A stretch of DNA of 64,000 nucleotides. Source: Lycorma delicatula (taxonomy: Eukaryota > Arthropoda > Insecta > Hemiptera > Fulgoridae). The notes beneath the pieces were generated by a model, which was not told where the DNA came from, searched no databases, and saw nothing but the letters and a program-made list of their open reading frames with translations. A program made the position numbers and the translations under genes. Below, piece by piece: positions 57,213-64,000 of the stretch (within the stretch, counting starts at the first letter, position 1; each line of letters starts with the position of its first letter). The stretch lies in the NCBI RefSeq assembly GCF_047948215.1, contig NC_134461.1, positions 88,780,245 to 88,844,244 of the forward strand. Reading direction: 5' to 3'.

Positions 57213-57935
57213 TTTACTTCCTTGTACGAAGTAAAGGAAGTATTGTGATCGCAAAAAATTTCGGTTTTCATATTTCATCGGAAATATCCATTTTCATCAT
57301 CCCTGAATCCATTTTGACTAGTTTCGGCGTGACGTCTGTACGTACGTACGTATGTATGTATCTCACATAACTACAAAACGATTAGCCGTAGGATGTTAAA
57401 ATTTTGGATTTAGGACTGTTGTAACATCTAGTTCCACAAATAGGTTTGGATTTTGGACTTTCTCTTAATTACATGATAAGTTTTCATTGAGATCTTTTCA
57501 ACGATATATCATAAGTGGTACTTATTTCATTGGTTCCGGAATTATAGCCAAATAAAATTTTAATTAATGAAAAATTTGGATCTTACAAGGGGAAGACAAC
57601 GTTAATTCGAATCAGACTTCATCTCCCTTTTCTTTTTTTAAACTTTTTTCTTTTATAATTGAAATATATTGATTTATTAATAATTTAACTTCTGACTATA
57701 AAAAAAGGTTTTATGATAAATAATTCTATTATAATAAACGAAAAGAAAAAATATCAGAAGTTTTTAATGAAATAAAATTTTATATACTTTATATTTTACA
57801 AAAATGTGTAATGTAATTTAATAGGCATACAAGTAAGTCATGTGGTGGCCACATCAAATTTGGTGAAAAATCCGGTTATTCGTTTTTTTTTTTCATTTTG
57901 ATGATAGTTACATCCTAATAATTAAAAAAAAAACA
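57213..57935 (+). repeat. 0.7-kb dispersed repeat, plus-strand copy
   Basis: Opens ACTTCCTTGTACGAAGTAAA (57216) and proceeds through AAATTTCGGTTTTCAT, a (TACG)n(TATG)n run at 57338-57360 and ATATATCATAAGTGGTACTT, to CTTACAAGGGGAAGACAA. It ends around ATACAAGTAAGTCATGTGGT (about 57827-57846), and similarity to the 50.6-kb copy fades by 57935. No protein coding. Confidence 0.82.
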
Positions 57936-58189
57936 AAAAAAAAAAATCATAGTATTAGATAGATACAATAAGACTTAAATTTATTTAAAGATTAATAAAG
58001 GGGCTTTTAATCTGTTCTAATATTTCAGGTAAGATTTTTGAATTAATAATTGTTTAAATATTTTATGTTAATAAAAACTAATATTTTAGCATTTGTGTAA
58101 CAGTCCACTTTATTAAAGATTTGGAGGATCGTATCTCACTGTCAAATGATATAAGTTTAAATGAAATGTAGCAAAAAATGAGTATATGT
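57936..58189. other. AT-rich spacer
   Basis: Nothing recognised. Confidence 0.5.
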
Positions 58190-58245
58190 AATTTAATAGG
58201 CGTACAAGGAAGTCATATGGTGTCCACATCAGATTTTTTCAATAT
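58190..58245 (+). repeat. Terminal fragment of the 0.7-kb repeat
   Basis: TAATTTAATAGGCGTACAAG and GAAGTCATATGGTGTCCACA repeat the end of the 57.2-kb copy about 370 bases further on. Confidence 0.75.
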
Positions 58246-58602
58246 CTTCTGTAAATTAAACGATTTGAAATAAAATACTCGTTTACCTAGTTTATCCGAG
58301 TTTCAATAAGTTGGCTTCATATTATGTTTGCGAATTACAAATATTTTTCTTTTTAGTTTATTTTAATATATATATTATTTAAAAATCACATATTTCCATG
58401 AAACTAATGAAAAATTATTATAAGTAATTTCTTAAAAATGACATATTAACTCTTCTAAAATTACTATTGCCTATATTTTTAATTTTTGGAGTAATGATTT
58501 TTTTTTTTGCTTAATGAATTAATCCATTAATTCACCACAGAAGTTTCTGATGATTTCATGTGAGAATATAAAAATTGAATTTTTATAGCTTTCAAAAATA
58601 TT
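58246..58602. other. AT-rich spacer
   Basis: Nothing recognised. Confidence 0.5.
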
Positions 58603-58677
58603 AGTCTGACTGGGATTCGGACCCGGGGGATCCCACATAAAAAACTGAGACGTTACCACTCCGCCACAGAGAACGGC
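58603..58677 (-). mobile_element. SINE family B head, diverged
   Basis: Minus strand AAAAGCCGTTCTCTGTGGCG, A-box TGGCGGAGTGGTAAC, then a mutated middle and B-box GGGTCCGAATCCC. Confidence 0.68.
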
Positions 58678-59439
58678 TTTTACGTCAGGAGGGTTTTAAT
58701 TTTTATCTTCAAAGGATTACGCTTTTTTTCAACTATGAAAATTCTGTTATAACTCGTTGCGTCTTTAGATTTTATGGTTTTCCGTAAACTTTCTCGTACT
58801 TTCACATTAAAATCATACATTATCGTGATCTTTCAAGATATGTCTTACTCGCCTAGGTATGAAACACCTTCAAAACTAATTTCTCTTTGGATTGATTAAG
58901 AAGCAATTCTTTAAATTAATTTTACTTTGTTAAACTTGTGGTACTTTGTATCGTATCATTTTCTACTTCAATCCTTTATAGTATTAATTTAATTTTCCTA
59001 AATAATTTCTTACGAATAAATGCAAATACGATTCCATATTCAGAACTGATCTTAAAAAAGTGATTTAAGGAAACCCGTAATAAAAATTAAAACTGTAGTA
59101 AAAAATAACGTAATGGTGTGAAATAGATTTACTTCAATTAAATCGTCAAAAAAAGTTTAAATCTAATTAATGAAAATTTACTTAGATATTGCGTAATAAG
59201 CGTGAAAAAAATATGGTCATTGAGTAAAAAAACTTACTTTAATGTTGTTTAGGCTCTTAAAATTTCAGCCAATCACCCATTCGCCTCGCTTTCACATTTA
59301 AAGCCACTAGAAATATTTTATTCCATTGAAATCACCATATAAATTATTCACACAAACTTTTTTATGGGAGGATAAGTAAGAAATGTTGTAGTAATTAAAT
59401 GAGTCAAACTATTTGTAAATACTCGTTTATTTCGCTTAG
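58678..59439. other. AT-rich spacer
   Basis: Nothing recognised. Confidence 0.5.
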
Positions 59440-59921
59440 TGAAACAAAATTCGAATTTTTCTAACTTTTCTTTATTTTATTCAAGTTATCTTACACCATT
59501 TTGTTCAGAATTAAGTTTTCTACAAGTTTTGTTTAAGGTTTTACGTGTTTATTACCCAAAGTTAACGTTTAACAAAGTTATTGTACGTCAAATTAAAAAA
59601 AAACAGGGGTTTTTTACCCAATTTTTTGGTTTTCACCCACATTTCTCAAAAACTACTGCACATACGGTTCCTGGACCTATTTTATTCGATTTTTCAGGTC
59701 AAAATCTATAAGACATCATTAATTCTGCAACTTAATTAACGTACTAAAAATTTCAATACGATCATATTTCACCGAGGTAGCTGAAATCCGAGCGAAATCT
59801 TTCACTGGCCATAACTCGCAAATGAAGCATTTTAGGACATATGCTTATGTGAAAGTTTTCCGTTATTTTTATGACTAGAATAGGTTACGGAAGTTTCGGA
59901 AGAATTCGTTGATACACTCTG
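59440..59921 (+). mobile_element. Solo right arm of the long-TIR mariner-type family
   Basis: Matches 9310-9765 over its whole length: ATTCGAATTT-TCTAACTTTTCTT, TATTGTACGTCAAA, GGTAGCTGAAATCCGAGC, TTTTAGGACATAT and GATACACTCTG end. It is better preserved in the inner part than the 36.5-kb copy. No left arm nearby. Confidence 0.85.
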
Positions 59922-61502
59922 CATGAGTCTTTTTGCAACAGACCACTTAGATGGACAGTTTTTGAAACCAAAACTAAAACAAATCTAAGTCTATTTGTGG
60001 AAAGCTTGAAAAAGTTAATATCTTCTTTTAATTTGAACCTTTACAAACCAATTGGTAAAAACTTTACGCATAAATAAAATCCTAACAAACTCCATTGTCA
60101 AATACAACAACCGGTTCTACAGCTTTATAAAAAATTAATAAAAGAAAAAAGAATTTTTCGTTTTTCTTCTTCTTTGGTTTATTAGTTGTTATAATATTGT
60201 GTAATTAATGAGACAATATTTATAATATTGTATAATTAATTATAAAATTATTATAATAAAGCGACACAGTAAGAGAAAACTGCAAGCATTAATTTAATAA
60301 AGAAAGTTTAGGAACCTATTTGGCTGAATTCAATATTAAAGCATAGATGAAAAGACATTATTGTTTCCATAATTTTTTTTTTATGATAAGAAATGTTATT
60401 TTAAGCCGAACAGTCAACTGATAAGGACCATTTTGAAAATAACTATATATTTCAGTCTGCTTTTTAAATTGGAAATAGTTTTGAAAGGAAATAAATTCAT
60501 TTTCAGATTCGGGACTAAAAAATTAGTAAGAAATGAACACAAAAAAATGTTTCAAACTTTTGGATAAAGGCAGTTTTGCAACATATATTAATTGACCAAT
60601 AAGTTGTACTTGAAAACGTTATAAAACGAATATTTTTACCTTTTTTTTCTTTTTTTCTTGAAGTTATACTTTTTTTGGCGCGTTAGGAGAAACTGATCAG
60701 AGTGTATTTTCAGCTAGTTACGGAAGTTGCGCGCGTCGATTAACACAACATGAAGATTTGCGCAGGCCCAAGTGGATTAGTTTGCACGCACATGCAAAGT
60801 GATTCAGATCTAATTCAATCAGTCGTTCAGTGCAATTAAGTGATTAGCACGTGTTGTAAACATAACAGATATTGAGTCGTAATAAATATTTATTTATATA
60901 CACGAATCTCTGAAGATGGATATTTTAAACTGTGAATATTGTTGTTCATATTCGTAAAATTGTATTTGTATTGCAGCGTTGCAATATTTATATTCCAGCA
61001 TTTTTTTAAATAAATTTTCCAAAAACAAAATTTTTTATAAAATACACTATTATAAAATAAAACTATTTGTATCATATTTTTCACATCACAAGCCGCTGAT
61101 AACCCTCGTGTCTATTCAATCGTCATCCGAAGAATTAATGGAACTAAACTAATCGAAATATATTTGATGAACTTTGTTTTATATGACAACGAATACTTCA
61201 ATACTTTTTAAACTGTATTAAAAAAAAAAACTAAATAAAATAAATATTATTAATTTAATTTAAGTATTATTTATTCAAACTTTTATTCATGATATTTAAT
61301 GTCGTCTATTGATCGTTTGACTTATTGATTGTAAAATTTTTTTTTTTTATCGACGCCAAAGAAGTATAACTTCTTACGTGCGTACATGTACATACGAGCT
61401 ATTTTTGTTTGTATTTGTTCGTACAAGAGTTATGTATATGCATAAAATGAATAAGTATAAAACTGTAATATATATAAAGAGTTTTAGACTATATATATAT
61501 AG

Positions 61503-61544
<42 letters not shown>

Positions 61545-61852
61545 GTCTATATAGGCAAACGCTATTATATGTACAGATTTCAAGGACAAGTGACAGAGTA
61601 TATAAAAAAACTATATAACAAAAAGCCTTGTACGTGACCACTGTTCATTTGATGGAAGGGGGTGAGGGATGTAACAAATGAGTCATTGTGAACGTTTTTT
61701 TTAAATAAAGAAATAATTCTCTCTAGAGGCAAATTATAACAAGAATTAACTAGTTAGCAATCGTTGAAGATAAATCATTTATTTTAAAATTAATATCTTT
61801 GTTTTGTTTTGTTTTGTTTGAAAAAGCATTTAGTTGATTAAATTAAATATAT

Positions 61853-61899
<47 letters not shown>

Positions 61900-62454
61900 A
61901 AATAAACCAAACAATTTGAATTGTGTTACTTTTAGTTGTGTGTTTTTTTTTATATTGTATTTTTTTATTAGTGTATTTCCTTCATTATTGTCGTGAAACA
62001 AATTTTTATGATGAAGATAATTTAATAAGTAAGAACTAAAATTTCACGAATAGATATCAGGCAGAATACGACTTTAATAATTTAAGTACAATATACGATA
62101 TATTTTGATTTGATTTATTTAGAAAATATTTATTACATAAATGTACGTATTAATTTATTGATTCGTAAGATTTCCTGGAAATGGTTAGTAGCTTATTATA
62201 CTTGTTTCGACCATCATTATCAGCTGCCTCCCTTATTTGATGTAGTTAGAATACTTGTAACTTATTATATAACAAGAATATGTTATAATTAAAACCCAAA
62301 ACTTATAAAGTTTTTATATAATGATATACTCGTAGTTAACCTATGATTTTTTTTGGAACAATGAACTTTTAAACAATCCGAATTGGTTTCAGTGCTACTT
62401 ATGAATTTTAATCTATATTTACGCTTTCCATTGGGATCAAAATAAAAAATAGTA
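59922..62454. other. AT-rich stretch with microsatellites and a CpG-containing patch
   Basis: 60660-60860 is richer in CpG than its surroundings (GCGCGTCG, TTGCGCAGG). Compound TA/CT microsatellite at 61484-61553 and TA runs at 61845-61898. No gene recognised. Confidence 0.5.
61484..61553. repeat. Compound (TA)n(CT)n(TA)n microsatellite
   Basis: GACTATATATATATAGTC, then CT units, then a longer TA run ending TAGTCTATA; the TAGTC words make the tract partly self-complementary. Confidence 0.9.
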
Positions 62455-63390
62455 ATATTATGTATCAAAGTTAATTAGAAAGGAAAAGTGGTTAATTTTT
62501 AATCTCACCTCGTAAAATAAATTGAGTTTTATTTCAATATCATTCTATCTATCTCTCTCTCTCTCTCTTCTTCTCTCTCTCTCTCTCTCTCTCTCTTAGC
62601 TAATTACTCCTAGTTAAAATAGTTGTTTGTTGTATTTTTTACTTTCTATAAAACATAAAGAAAGAAACACGATGTTGTTCTTATACTAATTTTATTTTTT
62701 GTTTTTGAAAAAACTAAGGTACTGAAAGGATGAATGTTATTTAATGAATATTACCTTAGTTTAATGGTATGATTAATTTTTATAAAACACTTAACCTGAC
62801 GATCTATTATTAATTACACACAAATACGTACTACCATTTCATCCTAGCTTAATACTTGAAGATTGAAAATGTTTCTTTTTTTGTAGATTGACTAGGGGAA
62901 TTCCCGGGGGGATAAGGAAAACCCCGTCCTCCTAATGATGTACTACAAATGGTGAACCATCTTACTTGCGTATTTCTCATGTAATCTGTATTGATTCTGT
63001 TATAATTACGCCAAAACTTCTCTAATAAAAAACACTTATAAAAAATATTTACTGTCAAAAAATTATCCAAAATATTAGGATTTATAAATAAATAATTAAA
63101 AAATGTTTCCTCTTATCAAAATAAAATGTTGTATTGTTTTTTTTTGCAATTTTCTGTAATACAGTATTAAAAAACCAATAAAGAATTTTAGTTCAAGTAC
63201 CTATGTCATTTTCAATTAACAAACTTTTATTTTTTGTTTTATGAAGGAGTAATTGGTTAAGAGAAAGAAAGAGAGAGAGAGAGAGAGAGAATGATAATGA
63301 AATAGAACTGAATTTATTTTACGAGGTGAGAATAAAAACTGACCAGTTCACCTTTCTAATTAACTTTGATATATAACATTACAGTTGCAA
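62455..63390. mobile_element. Inverted-repeat element with (CT)n/(GA)n in its arms
   Basis: The left arm (about 62460-62615) and right arm (about 63240-63385) are inverted relatives: ATCAAAGTTAATTAGAAAGG, CTCACCTCGTAAAATAAATT, TTTATTTCA-TATCATTCT, then CT repeats and TAATTACTCCT. Between them lie about 620 bases without a coding motif. It looks like a MITE or fold-back element; no target duplication was defined. Confidence 0.8.
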
Positions 63391-64000
63391 TATGATAAAA
63401 AATAAAGTAAAAACGTACATAAAAAAAAAAACAGTGTACGTATATGTTAATAACTTTTTTAATTAATTAAAAGAAAGTATTTGTTTAAATACATAATGAA
63501 TATAGCTCTGAAAAGCCTCATGGGGGATATAACATGTACTTACATAGAAAGTATTATATTTTTATTAGTTAAAAGTCTCGGAGGAATTGTTTTTGACCAA
63601 CAAAAGCAACATTCCCTCTGAAGTACACAATAACAGCCTTAATAATAATATGACGTTCACGTATTTTTCACTTTCTCGTTTGTTATAGTGTATAAAATAA
63701 GTTAGAAAAGGTATTGCATCTGTAAAAAAGACTACTCTCTCAGGAGTTTTTGTGTTTCACATCGTAATAAGGTTTCTTTATTTAAAAAAGAAGAACTTTA
63801 AAATTTTGGTTGAAAAAATTTGTCCATATTTAACAAGGAAAAAAATATTCTGGGATGAAAGTTTCTTTAGATAGATAGGTCTTGTTAGATAAACAAATAT
63901 TCAAATGTTGGTCGTTAAATTCTGTTACGTAGATAATTTATCTGGAGTTGTAAACGTTGGTGTCTTTTTTATTTTGAGCTAAAGAATTGAATCAATCTAG
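63391..64000. other. AT-rich end of window
   Basis: Nothing recognised. Confidence 0.5.

Noticed and set aside
61374..61589. 71-codon minus-strand frame with IYIYIY and RERERER runs
   Set aside because: Translation of the TA/CT microsatellite.
1..64000. Host exons, CRISPR arrays, rRNA or endosymbiont genes
   Set aside because: No conserved host protein motif, spliced frame, direct-repeat array or ribosomal sequence was seen. Short host exons among the introns cannot be excluded by eye.

Overview
This is 64 kb of strongly AT-rich eukaryotic DNA with no bacterial organisation. I see no operons, no ribosome binding sites, no CRISPR array, no rRNA gene, and no host protein-coding gene that I can recognise. 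Everything that can be named is a transposable element, a microsatellite or a fold-back repeat. The mix of elements (R1-clade, RTE-like and Jockey-clade LINEs, a Penelope-like element, mariner-type, Merlin, pogo/Tigger and hAT DNA transposons, and tRNA-derived SINEs) points to an arthropod. A large-genome insect, possibly a hemipteran, is my best guess, but that is inference. The window reads as intergenic or deep intronic sequence.

Layout. 0-1.7 kb: a frameshifted R1-clade LINE followed by the C-terminal end of a pogo/Tigger transposase. 1.7-7.8 kb: AT-rich filler. 7.9-9.8 kb: a mariner-type element with very long terminal inverted repeats, TA target duplications and a broken transposase. 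10.6-13.3 kb: a tRNA-SINE, then the best coding sequence of the window, a 553-codon RTE-like reverse transcriptase. 14.9-15.7 kb: a second, decayed mariner-type transposase. 17.3-19.3 kb: an unclassified repeat shared with 43 kb and a decayed RTE-like LINE. 20-27 kb: SINE copies and a second, 5'-truncated RTE-like copy. 28-30.5 kb: an inverted-repeat element that holds an R1-clade LINE inside a TAA array. 31.5-32.4 kb: a Jockey-clade LINE end, a GC-rich hairpin and a perfect 72-bp palindrome. 33.6-34.3 kb: a Merlin transposase. 36-43 kb: solo element ends, SINEs, a hAT MITE and another LINE 3' end inside a TTA array. 45-47 kb: a four-level nest of insertions. 49-52.7 kb: a Penelope-like element split by a 2.2-kb fold-back, itself split by a 0.7-kb repeat. 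53-64 kb: SINEs, repeat copies, a solo mariner-type end, microsatellites and one further inverted-repeat element.

How the parts work together: they do not form a pathway. The value of the window is its insertion history. Several junctions keep target-site duplications (TA, AGTATTT, GAAATC, GATTGTAATT), so relative ages can be read directly. Nothing here is convincingly an autonomous, intact element; the RTE-like copy at 11.2-13.3 kb is closest, but it lacks its endonuclease half and has a premature stop. No wholly new system was found. The most unusual objects are the nested loci, the LINE ends bracketed by TAA arrays, the 72-bp perfect palindrome and the palindrome carried inside the SINE head.
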